A stretch of 64,000 nt of DNA from Trichopria drosophilae (lineage: Eukaryota; Arthropoda; Insecta; Hymenoptera; Diapriidae): NCBI GenBank assembly GCA_030407085.1, contig CM059582.1, forward strand, positions 159,642,001-159,706,000, in the 5' to 3' direction. The notes beneath the pieces are model-generated. The model ran no database searches, was not told the DNA's origin, and worked only from the letters and a program-made list of their open reading frames with translations. Shown here piece by piece: positions 37,823 through 51,680 of the stretch. The first letter of the stretch is position 1, and every line of letters begins with the position of its first letter. Position numbers and translations under genes: made by a program.

Positions 37823-40800
37823 ACCCCCCAGGGGTAGTCTTTGCCAGCCCCTCGGGCGCGGTGACCACCTACGGGCGCATAAGTCCTTTTACGCCCTTGA
37901 TACGAAAATAACTATTTCGATATATCTAAAAGATGTCTTATAGATATCTATAAGATATCCGTCATAGATCTTTTCGACACTTTCAAGATATCTTTGACGA
38001 ATTATATGTATATATATTGTATATATAATATCATAATAATACAGACAGTAATTAGTAAAACACAGTAAACATGTAATATGCATCGAATAGTCTATTAGAA
38101 TACAAGTGCATGAAGTAAGTGTTTTGCAACGTTTATTTATCAATACTTCGGCTGGCCTGTTGTCGGGGTCGAAGTTTTGAAAATGCTCATTTTCAATTTT
38201 CATAAATATAAGAAACACTATATTGTTGTAACATATCTATCGAAGCCACTTGGACCTAAATATGATTGGACCCCCAAATATCAATATAATTTTATAATAT
38301 AATTGAAAGCTGTTAGTAAACAAACTAGTCTTAAGGAATAGCCGACTCTCCACTGGGTAGAAGTTTCTGAGCGAGCGAAGCGAGCGAGGCACCACGCCAA
38401 CGCTAGTTTTTAATTGAGAATGGGGCAGAATAAGGATTAACGAAAATAATAAAAGACAAACGAGAGAATAAGAGACTGCCTTTGAATATTTCAAGAGTAA
38501 CATCTCGTCTTTAGGGTTCCTCTGTTCGTCGCATTAAGAAATATCAGAACTGTGCAGTCATATCGGTGGGGAAAATTCCGTCTTTCATTTGTACCTTGTC
38601 TGCTGCAACCCTTAACTGCGAGCTTAAATATTCTTTATCAACTTCCTTGAAACTTGTAAAGCCAAATTTAATATTTGTCGAAATATTATTTTTATGAACA
38701 ATTTTGAGACGAAGTAATGTAGAAATGTTTATAAATCGAAACAATTTTCTCCCACCATAAAACCAAATTCTGTAGTGAAAAGCAAACGTGAGCCAACGAA
38801 TATCTCGTTACGTAACATTATGCGAATCGTGAAAGCTCGAGGTTCGAATGGTTCGGCAGTACGTATGTGTTCCTAAAGCTTATCACTACTTGCATGTGTT
38901 CCGTTCAGGGTTTTGCACGCACGACTATGCACTTCCATTGCCCACATGTATCTTCCAAAACCTAACCTTCGTTCCCCTTTCCTTATCTTCTCTTTCCTCT
39001 CACTCTCACTCCTTAACTCCCTCTCTTTGTCTTTCTATGCTTTCTGTCTACGCTTTCGGCTGTGCATATGACGGCTCTTGCTCTGTCTACTTTAAATTCT
39101 CCATCTCTTTCTCATACACTCCCTCGAGTCGGTTCAATTTAAACTTTCTACCCCGAACACCGAAAGCAGCATTAAGATTTTTTTAAGTTGCAGAAAAATC
39201 GATTGCCGCACCGCCCACTATCTGCATGTACTTGTTTCTCACATGCATGGGCTCGTCTGAAATTACATTCTTGATTTCCGTGTCGATCATTAATGTATTA
39301 AGATATATTTTCATTTTACACTTTGCCCTTGTTTTTCAACCTATTAATTTTCTTAGCACAATACAATAATTAATTACATTTATAGTTAAAATTAATAATA
39401 CATTTACTATTTCATCGAACATGTTATTGTATCAAGATCCAAGAAGAGTTATTCGCGTCGCGCAATTATATAATAAGTATTACTAAATACCATCATGCAA
39501 TAATCTCAGGATATTTTTGCATCGACAGAATCAAATCAACTTGTCCCAAACTTCAAGTCGTTCGTTAGTAGTAACTCCAATTTGCCATTTCGTGACTGCA
39601 GCAAATCTTGCATTTTTCTTTCCGGAACGAACGTCTATCATTCTATCACGAACGGTGAAACTTTTGTTCCCTAGTTAGTTTCATACGATCTAAATAACAG
39701 AATCTACCATTTAACCTTGTATGTTCGTATGTATAAAGATTCTCAAATATCAAACTGGCAATAGATTCTTCGATACGCCTGAGACACATACGTTCTAAAA
39801 CTATCAATCACATTAAAGACGGTTGATATTGGCCTCGAAAAGTTTACAACACATTCGTGTACACGAGTGCATGCATTTTCGAATGCGCATAAAGACATCT
39901 TTTTGATGACTTATTGAATTTAACAATTGGAATATGCAGAATTACATTAAAAAAATAAAATATTTTCATTTAAACAGTATCCTGTAATTAATAATATAAT
40001 TTAATCTGTATTTGTACAAGCAAACAAAAAAGAACAGAAAAAACGATGACTTTTGGAAGTACACATATACGGCAGACTAGAAAAGTATTGAAACGAGAAG
40101 AATTAAACAGTGGAAATGAATAAAAACTGAAAACTGTAAACACATAGACGAACCACAGAAAAAGGGAAAATGAAGAGATCGAAAGAGGAGCACCTATTTG
40201 GTCATCAGCTAGCTGGCTAATTTCCAGTAGAAATCATGAATGCGAAGGGAAATGAGGGATGATTTTGATGTGATTTGATGACCCTCTCGAACCGATGGTT
40301 GTGTAGTCATTGCTTTTCACTGATTCTTTTTTGCATCCGGTAACGATCAGTACGATGCTGTTTAGTTCGATACGAGTCCTTTTCGATGACTTCCCTTTGT
40401 GACCAGTCTCCGTTGGTTTGGGCGAGCCTTGTGTCTCTAGATCCTTTCTCTATAAGCCCGGGATTGAGATAGGTTAGGCCGCAACATTGGCTTTCTAAAC
40501 TGTGCGAGGTTCGGTCAGTATTTAGAGGGATACCGTAAAGTACCCTACAAAGGACCATTCGAAATCTCTCAATTTGAATGTATATGCTGTAGACATCAAT
40601 GAGAATATCAAATCGTGATATAAACCATCTATTTGTTTTCTTATATTTCTTAGCATTCTCTACATTCCTTTAATTTTTCAATAGTAAATGCTTTGTTTTC
40701 AGTGGGTTGATAAATTAAAAATTCACATAAATGATCTATTTAGAGAGTTTTTTTAAATTGATTTTTCCATATAATTTGAAGTCTTGACATACATGATGTT

Positions 40801-42945
40801 CCAAAGATAAACTTCCTTTTAGTTTTGTCAGTAGTTCGGCACACAATTTAGAAGCTTGTTATACATCTCTGCATTTACGACGGATTTCTTTCGTCGCGAA
40901 GGAAAATTTGTTTCAACGCCCCGTACAATAGCGCAATTTTATCCTGGACCACCTCAACGAAAAGTTTCCTCTCTACAAGAAACAAAACACTTTCATGAAA
41001 AAAGACGTGGAATACAGAGGAGAAGTCGCATGAAAACGTATCTGCTTTTGTGGAACAAAGGAAAGAAGCGCTTACTACGACGGAAATAAAGAAAAGGGAA
41101 ACGTGGGAAGGGCAGAAAACAGCGACGACAGCCGTGTATTCGGAACGGCAAAGTGCGAGGAGAGGAATTTTCGCGAGGCGCGTTTAACTTTCCTTGAATA
41201 GACACGCAACGAATACCGAGCATGGTTTAGCACGTGGAACTCAAAATACACATAAATATACATATATAAGTATATGTATATATATAAGAGGTCGTTCTGG
41301 ACCTACGCGTTGCTCGTTCCGACCGCAAAGGTTTAGTCCCCACAGCATCTATCGTGAGAGAGCAGGATTGTCGATCATTTTCTCGGCGCGCTTAGAAACC
41401 TCTACACATTGCAAGACTTTCTTAATGACGGAAGAAATTCTACTGTACATACATCCGTTTAGGAGTACACGGTGCAGAGGAAACGTTTTGTCTCGACGAG
41501 TATAAACGTAAGGATCGGGTTGCAGAGCTTCATTAACGGTTGTACCTAGAGGATGACATTCGCATGGCTCGTCTAGTACGAACCCCAAAAAGAAAAAAAA
41601 ACAGAAGTAAGCACAATTTGTGACGAGGCAGCTAAAAAGTGAAAATGAGAAGACGATAGAAAGACAATGATACGATAGGTAAAGAAAATTTGACGCGAAA
41701 CTATTATTGCAGCTATTGTTACGTAGTACGCGGGAATGAACGATGCACTGTATCAGAAAATCCTACGATAGTATTCTCCCCAATATTATGGAACTTGATT
41801 AGATTCGTGGTTATTTGACACTGATGTATCTTCGGGATGCTCAATAATTATATAGCGTTAGTATGGGGATATAATGCTGATCTTTAAAAGGACAACGTGT
41901 ATGGGGAGATATCTATAAAAAGGAATGGAAAGTATACAGAAAATCGGTTGTTGAGATTAGTGACAGTGTTGAGTATAGATTCAACGTTAATAATAGATAG
42001 TACTTTTATAATTAAATGTAGACTTCAATAATTTAAACTCTGGCATTTTATATATACTATTTAGATTACGCTAATTAATCATCTAAAATTGCGATTATTT
42101 CAATATAATAACTTTTTAATTATTGATGACATAATATATTATCTATCATTTAGTCATGAACCAGTTCATACTCTGAGTGAGAGGTGGAATTTATACTTAT
42201 ATAAATCTCTATATTTATTTCTTTATACAGCATTACTAACTTTGCTCAATTGGGCTAAATTCGGTCGAGCAATATGGAACACTGATCTCATTATATTACA
42301 AAACGTATATCTTAATTCCACGAATCATTATTCAAAATAAGTCAAATTTGTAATTCAAATGGAAGCAAATGGTTAAAATAAACAATTTTACTATTGACAT
42401 ATAGTATATAATATCTTTCAACTGATCCTTTAATTTGCTAAGATCAACATCTTTTTTTTCCCTTCTTTAAAATATTTAAATTGTCTATAACAAATTTATA
42501 CAAGTTAAGGCAAAGCCCTGTAGTAAAATGCATGGAAATAATTGATAATAGGTTAACGCGAAGCATAATTTTCAATCTTATTGTACTTTAAATTTCTTTG
42601 AGTGAGAAATCACTCTTAATAGAGAGAAAATTGATCCACTCTATTCAAAAAGTGACTTCTCAGGAGTGAAAACTCACTTGTCTGTAGTGAAAATTAACTC
42701 TTAAGGATAAGAATACACTTCTCCACTAGAGTCACTCTATTTTTAAGAATTAACAGCACGTATACGCGATTCTGAGTCTTTGAATCCCATCTTTTGAGGA
42801 CGGCAAATTTGTCCTTTTTCCCCTTCGGTTGTTAAAGAATACGTGGTTTTATTTAACTTTCACAATGTTTTATATTATATTGTATTCAAAATGTTTACCA
42901 ATACATATAGATATTGTATTTTTCATAGATTGAATGATAATATAT
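37823..42945. other. gene-free upstream region (37.8-42.9 kb)
   Basis: Contains the GC-rich repeat-like word GCGAGCGAAGCGAGCGAGGC (38371-38390) in an otherwise AT-rich setting, pyrimidine-rich DNA at 38.97-39.13 kb, short frames at 40.3-40.55 and 41.0-41.6 kb, and a segment at 42603-42735 with repeated AGTGA/TCACT words. No gene supported. Confidence 0.4.
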
Positions 42946-43051
42946 AGAAAATCTCAAGTGCTGTTCTTAATAATTTTTTATTAATCAAATAAAACATGGA
43001 AATTAAATCACTTGTATGAATAGTTAATAAGAACACCACTTGAGATTTTCT
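42946..43051. repeat. 106-bp hairpin-forming inverted repeat
   Basis: AGAAAATCTCAAGTGCTG... at 42946 is matched by the complement of ...CACCACTTGAGATTTTCT ending at 43051. The arms (42946-42973 and 43023-43051) pair over about 27 bases with one early mismatch and one shift, around an AT-rich loop of about 50 nt. The size and shape would suit either a tiny MITE or a pre-miRNA-like transcript. Nothing in the arm sequence matches a conserved insect miRNA I know. Confidence 0.7.
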
Positions 43052-46000
43052 CATCCATCCGAAAATCATCTTCCATTTTCCACTCACCGCCCGCTGCGTA
43101 GTCTCTCAATTCCCAAAACGGCGGGGAAAATATCGCGAGCATTAACCCCGCGGTCTCCGTCGGGGTTCGCAAAATCATCCAACGTCATCGATTCAACGAA
43201 CGTTAGCCTGCCACCCCCTGGATTTGGTTCTCTCGTTGCAGCGCAGCGACGGTCTGTATAACCAGCACCTCCTCCTCTTCCACCCCTGCCTCCTCCTCTT
43301 TCACCTCATCCTCCGGTTCTATCGCCTCATCCAGAGGGAAGCTCTTCGTTCACCACCCCCTAGGTCATCAAACACCGACGTCAGCTTGGCAAGCGGACGC
43401 GTTTCAGCCATTTTTTGTCTGGCCAGTCAGTGAGTTCCAGGGATCAGCGAATGTGTTGGACGCGACTGTGGGGTGGCTAGATGGCTCGGAGGGCGGCTGG
43501 CTAGCGGATGGTGCAGGGGTGAGTGCAGCAGCCATCGATCAGCCTCGAGGCTGGACCGCGCAATGATTTTTACCCCTTTGTCCCTCCCTACCCTCGCTTG
43601 CACCATGGGCCGCCCGGCATCGCTATAGCTATACGTAATCCCTCTTTCGTTCGTGCATATATGCATGTCCGGCAACATGTGCAAGTGTATCGTATAAGCA
43701 TACTTACGTGTGCACGCAGGAAAGTTACACACGTGCGTACCGGCGCGTACGTATGCGCGCCGCTCATATTTCCTCTCTTCCTTCGTGCCAGTGCACCTAG
43801 TCCGAACTCTCTTGCAGACTCTGCATTTTTCCTACATAGTTCTATCCAGCAATATTCGCTATTACACTATACCATCTAGCCAAGATTCTTTTTTTTATGC
43901 TAGATTAATCCTACATTCTAACTGCACCCTAAAAGTAATTTAATTTTAGCTTAAAATATGACATTACTGTAGGTCGTTTCCAGAACAGTGTACGTGAGGC
44001 ATGCAGTTCGTCAGTACGGTCGTCAAACTAGCCTTAAATGTCTCATTCAAATTGACAATGTAATGGATTCTGAGAGAGCAATATAAGTAACACAAGTAGT
44101 TACAGTCACAGATTATTCCTAGTATTATGCCTTTTTTCGTTACAATTTAAGATCACATATTTAGATCCATTACGTATATTAAAAGATTGAAAAACGTTAT
44201 TCTTCTATTGTGACCTTTGAATTTATTATTAAGTAGTTTTATTTAAAGTATGAAGCTAATAAGAGATTTAACTTTTCAGGCTCTTGCATCTGACATAGTT
44301 TACATACTGTAGGTACATTTCGGTTTCTGGTGTTGTGAACGACATATATTGTGGTAAAGTTTGTGCTATGTGTCTGTCTTCTTCAATAGGTTCCAGGCTA
44401 TTCAAGACTTGTATACCTGGGATTATTTGCTATTCTTCATTCGATTGGGCGCGTAGCAGCTCATATTACACTTGTTGCTAAAGATAGTTTCTTATATACC
44501 TCGTTTCGATAGATCAATCATATTTTATGTTTTTCTGCAGTAGTACACAAATAATTTTCGAAATGTAAATTTTTCTATTTTCCTCCGCCCACCGATTGCA
44601 CTTGCCTTTTGCATTTATTTTTCTTTCTTTCTCTTTACGGTCTCTGTTTAATTCTCTCCGTATTCGCGATTCTCTTTTTTATCCTATTATCTCTTTTTAT
44701 TCGATTTCGTTCTCCTTTCCTATCCTCTCCCTCGTTCTCTTCCTGTATCGTATCCCTCTTTTACTCTTGTTTTTTTCCCGCGTGTATTCTCCTCCTGCGC
44801 TTTCTCGTTCGGAGCTTGCCAGGGTTTGCCCTGGCCACGCCCTCCACCCCCAGCATCATCCTGGACCGACGACCGGACGGTCGGCCAGCGCTTTTTGCAT
44901 TATCTCGTTTTCGCAAAAATATGCGGCCGCTAATCCGTGCGTAGGCTAATTGTACTACCGACCATCCGACCGTCCTTCCTGCTGATGCTGCTGCTGCTGG
45001 TACTGCTGCATAACTCTCGCCTCGTAGCATTATATGATTTTCTCGTTGCCCTTGTCTCTGAACGAAAAATTTTAGTCGAAACACGACGATCTTCCTCGAT
45101 CGTCCATCATAATAAGGGCCGGTGTTTGGATGAATTGAGGGTGCTCATCGTTGCTTTTCCATGGCTTCGCATCTTTTCGTGCGTCGCTGATTATAAATAA
45201 AGATCGACGCTGCTACATTTTTCCACCGCGTTATGTCCGCTATTGCAATGATGTGCTCTTTTGTTTACTGGAGTCGGCTTCATTCTTTCTGCCGATATTA
45301 TTCGCATACGGCCCTCCTTTTATCATTTCTGTTTTTATTTGTGTGAAGGAAACGTTACAAATTGTACCGAGATTGGCGTTAGATGAAATATTTAACTCTG
45401 CAGGTGTTTATTCATAGCTAAATTTTGAAGTAGAACAGGCTGATTACAATTCTAGAGTGAAATATAACAATACCTCAATTGAAGATGGTGAATTCCAATA
45501 TAAAAGTGTTCCTATCTGTTTCATGACATGTGAATTATTTTACGGTTTGGTGTAAACAACACATCAGTAAATGGTAATTATTTTTTTAACAGAATTAGTA
45601 CGCATTTAAAAAGTCATTCACTAATGTGTTATTTTCAAAATGTCATTCAACGAGTGCACCAATGCAATTTCTCGGTAGATTTACGTTAAACGCTATGAGG
45701 GAATTCTCGATTAATTTGAAAACATAAATTTTCGTAAATCATATTCTATAATTATTTTAATATTACTTTGCATAACTGTAGAATTGGATCATTTTTCTTT
45801 GAAATAAATTAAGTCATCTCTGTACACGCATTGTTCGGAATGAAAAAAGTGATACTCTCTCTGTTTTTGGCCAGAAGAACCAATCGAATAATTCGCGCGT
45901 CAATTCGGCGGACTCAATCATCCGTGAAATGTTCAAAGAGACGAAGCGGTGCACAAGAGCCGTATCTTTTTACCGCGAAATGATTTTTCCATCAGGCATT

Positions 46001-49000
46001 ACGAGCGGAACGTATCATCGATTTTGAAACTCATTCGTCTCTTTCTCACACCGCACCCCTCAACGGCCGTTCGTCTGCGGCCGGTTTTCGCATCGTCCGA
46101 TGATGATTATTCCTACGTATTTTCAAATTCTCTTTTAGCGGACATCAGTTAATCCATGCCCATTGCATTTTTCATGGAGCAGACGCGCAACACGCATATC
46201 ATTCTTTCTCTCTTAAAATTTACCTTTGTCTCCTCGACAGATTCGCGTATTTTTTCTCTTCTCACCAACCCTTTTTCTATCTCTACGCAGCTCTTCCAAA
46301 AATGTGACATGTGCCACTCATTTTTACACTTTACTCCTGTGTCCAGCTCCTGGACGTAATTCGGAATTGCAAAAGAGATTACTTTGTGCAAGCTCGGACG
46401 GCAGTATGCGCATTAATATGATGCACAATCTGCACCGCGGGTACGTCCATACATTTGCGTCGATGGAAAGAAGTTTTAAAAAAATATTCACAAACTCTTG
46501 TTTCATCTTGTAGAAGTAATATAACATTTTTTAAATTGAATAATTTAAAACAATGTTGTATGCAGAATATTAATTTCCAAATTACATACACTGTAATATT
46601 GATTTAATTCTGAGTTATCCTTCAATATTTGCTGTGCCACTGGCATGTTTTTCGTAAATTTCATTTGCACGATTGTAGAATACGTAATACATGCTTATAT
46701 AGCATTCTATTAACAATTTATCACTGTGAATCATACGTATTCTATTTTCTTGTAGAAATATTTTTTACAAACGTCAGCACATTATAATTGATGTATGATG
46801 GTATACTCTAAACATGAAGTTAATCAAAAAGTAACTCCTTTTGCTTAATTTAAAAGTTTTCGGAATCAAAATATGCAGAATTAAAATTTAGCAATGAAAT
46901 TGATGAAAATATTTTTAAGGAAGCAGCGGCAAATTATAAATATTCTATAGGAACCGAATAACGCCCGAAATTCCGTTTTTAATGGTAGGTCTTTGCAGAA
47001 ATGTTTCCAGCGCTTTACGGGCGCTCGAGTGATATAAATTCATATACATATCCATATTTGTGTACGTGCAGGTCGTATGCACATTACGTATGAGGTCGTG
47101 TGTACGACTGCATGATGGACTGTCAGTGCGATGCAACTGCAGGGGGACACATCGGACGAGGGCTGATAAGCGGAAAAGATCCACCAGCCGCGCCATGAAC
47201 TCGTCGGCGATCTCGACAGTTTCGTTTGCACGAGCTGGAGAAAATTAGGCAAAATTACCGGATTACCAGAGAAGCGCATTAGCTACTTTCTGAATCATTG
47301 AGCGCGTCAGAATAACTGCAGGAAGTCTTCCTGTTCAACTCTGCAGAGAGCTTTTCATGTAATTACGAAAATTTTTATATGCCAATCAGATTTAAAATTT
47401 TACGCGCATTCTTGCTAGCTCCAGCGTTCTTATCACAGAAGTTTTAAGCCTCTGTAGGTGTATTTCATGTCATCACGATGTGAAATATATCTTTGGAATA
47501 AATGAACATTTTTACTCATCATTATAATTTCTCCATCATTTCAAGCATTGCCAGAAGTGTACATCCGAATTTTTCGGCAAACAACATTGTCCCGAATATA
47601 TCAGCTGCCATCAATTGTCTGGAAACGATCTGTAGCCCTTGATCAGATATTTCTGCTGTATTTCTATTGACAGAAAGGAAAGCTACAAAGTTCTAGCCAG
47701 TTTTTTACCAACTCTTATTCGAAATTCCAATAGTTTTCAGGCAGCATTTTTAATTCCAGTTATATTATAGGAACATAACAATAGAAATCTTTTTATGCTT
47801 TTAGTTACAACTGGAATATAGTGAGGAATGTAACAGGAATCATTGCAGACGTTCCTGACACGTTTCTGAAGCGTAACTGAAAATCCAACAGTAATGTAAA
47901 GGTTTTATGTTGCCAGTTCAAACGTTGTACATTTTCGAAGGTTACAGCTGTAGCATTACTGGAATGTATCATTCTCCAGATGCATCATTTTTAAAAATCG
48001 GAAATATATACCTACTGTATAACTTTCGAAATGATATTAACTGAAATTTTGTTATATTTGTGGAATATAACGGGGGTGTTAAATGCTGTCTGAGTTGAGG
48101 AACATTGGCGATCTGATTCAGTTGCCAGCACTGAGCCATGGGTGTCCAACAATTTATTGCCTGGTATTTTGAGCCAACTTCGCTAATGCGACTAAAATCT
48201 TTAAACAGAAAATGTCATATTAAGGTATCTTCCTTCTGTTATAAGTGACTTTAAGTGGAACATCTGTGTCCTTTCTCGCAGCTTGCGACACGCGCGTACT
48301 GACCAGATGAACAGTAGTAGATCCTATATGAACAGCAGATGCTACATTTTGGTAATTGTTGCGGCATGACTTGCGCGTAATGTCGCTAATTGATATCGCT
48401 GAAGACTTGGGGAGTGCGAAGTTTTCAACAAAGCTTTTCCACATTGGTTATGCTTCGTAGGAGCCCTTTATGGCTATTACCCTCATCAACGTCGAGAACA
48501 ACGAACAGCAACGTTGTATATGAACACTTCTGAATTACGTAATTTACTTCCGTAACACATGAATTACTGGCCAATTATAACCGTATTTTCCTGCCACCCT
48601 CGTTATTTGAATCATTAATTCCTATGTTTTAGTACGGCCACTATCAATTACAAGTTATCATTGATAAACAACTTGTAGTTAATATTTTTTTTTACTGTTT
48701 GAGTAAAAAGTAATCACTGGAGAAAACGAGAGATGGATGCAACATTCGGTTTCGCCTCGGGGTGTGGTGCGATTACCTAGAATTGCATTTGCAACTTCCG
48801 AGCGCGCATAAAGATCCTCTCGTTTTTTCGCGCGCAGTGTACTCGTAATTTCACTCCATCTCCGTTCCACGTGGCTTCATTTCTTTACTTGCCCTATTAC
48901 TTCTTTTCTGTCGTTCTTTTGTAATTACCGAAAATTGCATTTCAAATGAATTATAGCGAGGCAACAAAGAGGCGGAAAAATCAAAAGAGAATTCGAAGCT

Positions 49001-51049
49001 AATCGAGTTATTCGATGAAAACCACTGGTGGTCAGCTAGCTTATCGCATCGCGCTTGTACTCTTTATCCCCGAAGCCAACCTATAAAGGACCTGAAATAA
49101 ACGGGAACAGTGAATTCTCTGCGTGGTATTATTGCTTTTTGTATTCTGCTATTTGCAGCTCTTCATGTGAATGTATTTCTTCTTGTTTTTTTATGACAGA
49201 CGCGAATTTCCTTACTAAGATCGAGATCAGTTTTAATACTAAATTAATAAATTTTCTCCAATACTTTAACACAAAAACGATTACATTTCTATAAAAAAAC
49301 GTTGATTCGAATAAATTGATTATCGCATAGGCTACGTTAATGATTCGTTCGTGTATTATTCGCGAGTATGTGCACCTCCAACGAAAAGAAGACAACGTTA
49401 AATAGTACTACGTTCTCGTCAAGGCAAGGGAAAAATAAATACGTACAACTAACCGGAAGTTAGCCCGTAGCTACCAAAGCTTCGAATAAAAGTTTATGAC
49501 TTGTTCGCAGGATAGGGTTGAGCGGGCCACAGAATCGAGAGAGTAGTTCAACGATGTGACCATAAGGCTAGACTTGATAGAGATAGAGAGACGGAGGAAG
49601 AGAGAAATCGAAAAGTAAAAAGAGACAGAATGAGAGAGCGCGAGACCAAAGCTTCGGCAGAAGATAGGCACAGGCGAGCTTTGATGTACGAGCTTACATT
49701 GCGGATATAGAGAGGACGTTGGAGGAAAAAGATAGAAATAGAGAGAATGCAGAGCGAATCGGTGAAGAGCGAGTGAGAACGCGAATGCGAAAAAACATGT
49801 AGGAGAGACAACATTTTCACCAGCAAAGGGATGAAATACGATTTTATTTGCTGCTCTGCTACGGGGTTCGTAGGGTTTTGAGAGAGTTGGCAGTTCCTCT
49901 GCCATCTACTCTTCAGTCAGGATCTCCATCTATGGTCAAAGTACTGAATAAATTTATCTCTTCACTCAAGGGGCAGATAGGAAAATTATGTAGAAAAGGA
50001 GGGGGTAAAACATTGAGAAGTTTACAATTCCGAACACGTAATTAAATAATACATAAAATCGTGCCAGTTAGTAGTGCCTCAATACGATTATTATTGTTTG
50101 TTTATTTGCATTTAAAATGATTAATATCTGTAATACACCATTGGATATGGACTTTTTAGATTCTCAGAAACAATTCTGATGAACCGATTATCAATTTAAC
50201 AACATACTATTTTAGTAGCCTTTTGCACGAATAAAACTGGTATTAAACAATTTAAAATGATATATATTGTTGCATTCAAACTTTATTGAATTATTGATTT
50301 TATTGTTGTCATGTAAAGTATTAGTTTCAGCATATTTTATCATCAATAATATATTGAATTTGCTAAAAATGTTCATCTTATATTATAGAGTTTCAAAGTT
50401 TTGGACATCAAATAATAATATCAATAAATAGACTTGACGATTAATTGACTTGCACAAATATGAAGAGTTGAAATTTATCATAACAAATATGCGTGCACAT
50501 ACAGCGCATGCACATATTTGATCAGAAATCATCCTTCAATCTAAGATTTGACTTTTAGGAAAAGACATATGTAATGTCCAAACCGACTACGAGAGCCAAA
50601 AGGAAGCTATATTTATATTCGCTAGCATATTTTCCCATTAACTTCGTACTTTATAAATATTTGTATGCAAAAAATGATAACTACTTTGTGAACAATAACT
50701 AGAATTAAAAGTTTGGAAAATGTAGTAACAAGTCCAAAAAAGTGAAGTATCTGAACATTCAAGTCTGGAAAACCGGGTTCGTCATGGCGAGGTCCACGCA
50801 TGCGTCTCCCTCGGTTGTTTTTCGCATTTCAATCCACCGTTCCCACTCCATCTAATATACGCAAACGATGTTGAGATTTATTCGCCAATGTATGGTGGAG
50901 ATCGAAAAACTCTAGGTATGTATATGTGCCAGTGCGTGTGAGGTTTCGCCAGCGCATCGATATTGATAACGAGGTGTACGGGAGGAGAGTACACTTACTC
51001 CTGCACATGTACATGGACGATATCTCGTGTCCAGCGAGATAGGATGCAT

Positions 51050-51680
51050 GCAGAAAGAAGGGAGATGGAGATAGATAGATAGATCGCGATGAAGAGAGAG
51101 TGTGTGTGTGAGAGAGAAAGAGAGAGAGAATTCGAGAGCAATGAAGGGAGAGAATATGCGCGGGTGGGAGTTCTTCAATCCGTTCCTCTCAACTGCAGAA
51201 GAGTGGACATGCTATAGAGCGAGACGAACGGAGAACGGGCGTAAGAGGGTGAGAGTGAGAGAGATGAAATTCGATGACGGTCCAGCCAAGATAGAGCGAA
51301 AAGCGAGGAGGAACAGAGACGTAGCCAGGTAGCTGAGAGAGCGCAAAAGCTCGGTGCAGTAGTGGGGACGGAAAGAGAGAGCAGCAGAGCGAGAAAGGGG
51401 TGAAAAGGGAGACTACCGTGCATCGAACAAGGAAAGCCGGTTGCTGACCAAAAAAAAAGGATGGGCGCTTCAATTCATTGATCGCCCAGCGGTCCGAGCG
51501 GCGACGCGTAGGAAATAAAAAAGGGCACTGGGCGTTGCTAAAATTCTTCGTAACGACAGCGATATCCCACGTACGAGAGGCAAAGCGAGATAGAAAGAGC
51601 ACATGAGATAAAGATAGATAAATAGAGAGAACCAGCGGGTGAGGGAGATAGAGATGTGGGGGTGGAGAGGAGCAAGAATT
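51050..51680 (+). repeat. GA-rich block
   Basis: Plus-strand purine-rich sequence with many GAGAG words, including a mixed (GT)n(GA)n run near 51099-51130 and AGATAGATAGAT at about 51070. In insects GAGA words can be bound by GAGA-factor-like proteins (established for Drosophila Trl); whether this block is regulatory is inference. The 169-codon complementary frame is Ser/Leu/Phe-rich because CT-rich DNA encodes those residues. Confidence 0.6.

Noticed and set aside
49471..49905. 144-codon minus frame
   Set aside because: Same reason: the complement of a GA-rich block with multiple open phases.
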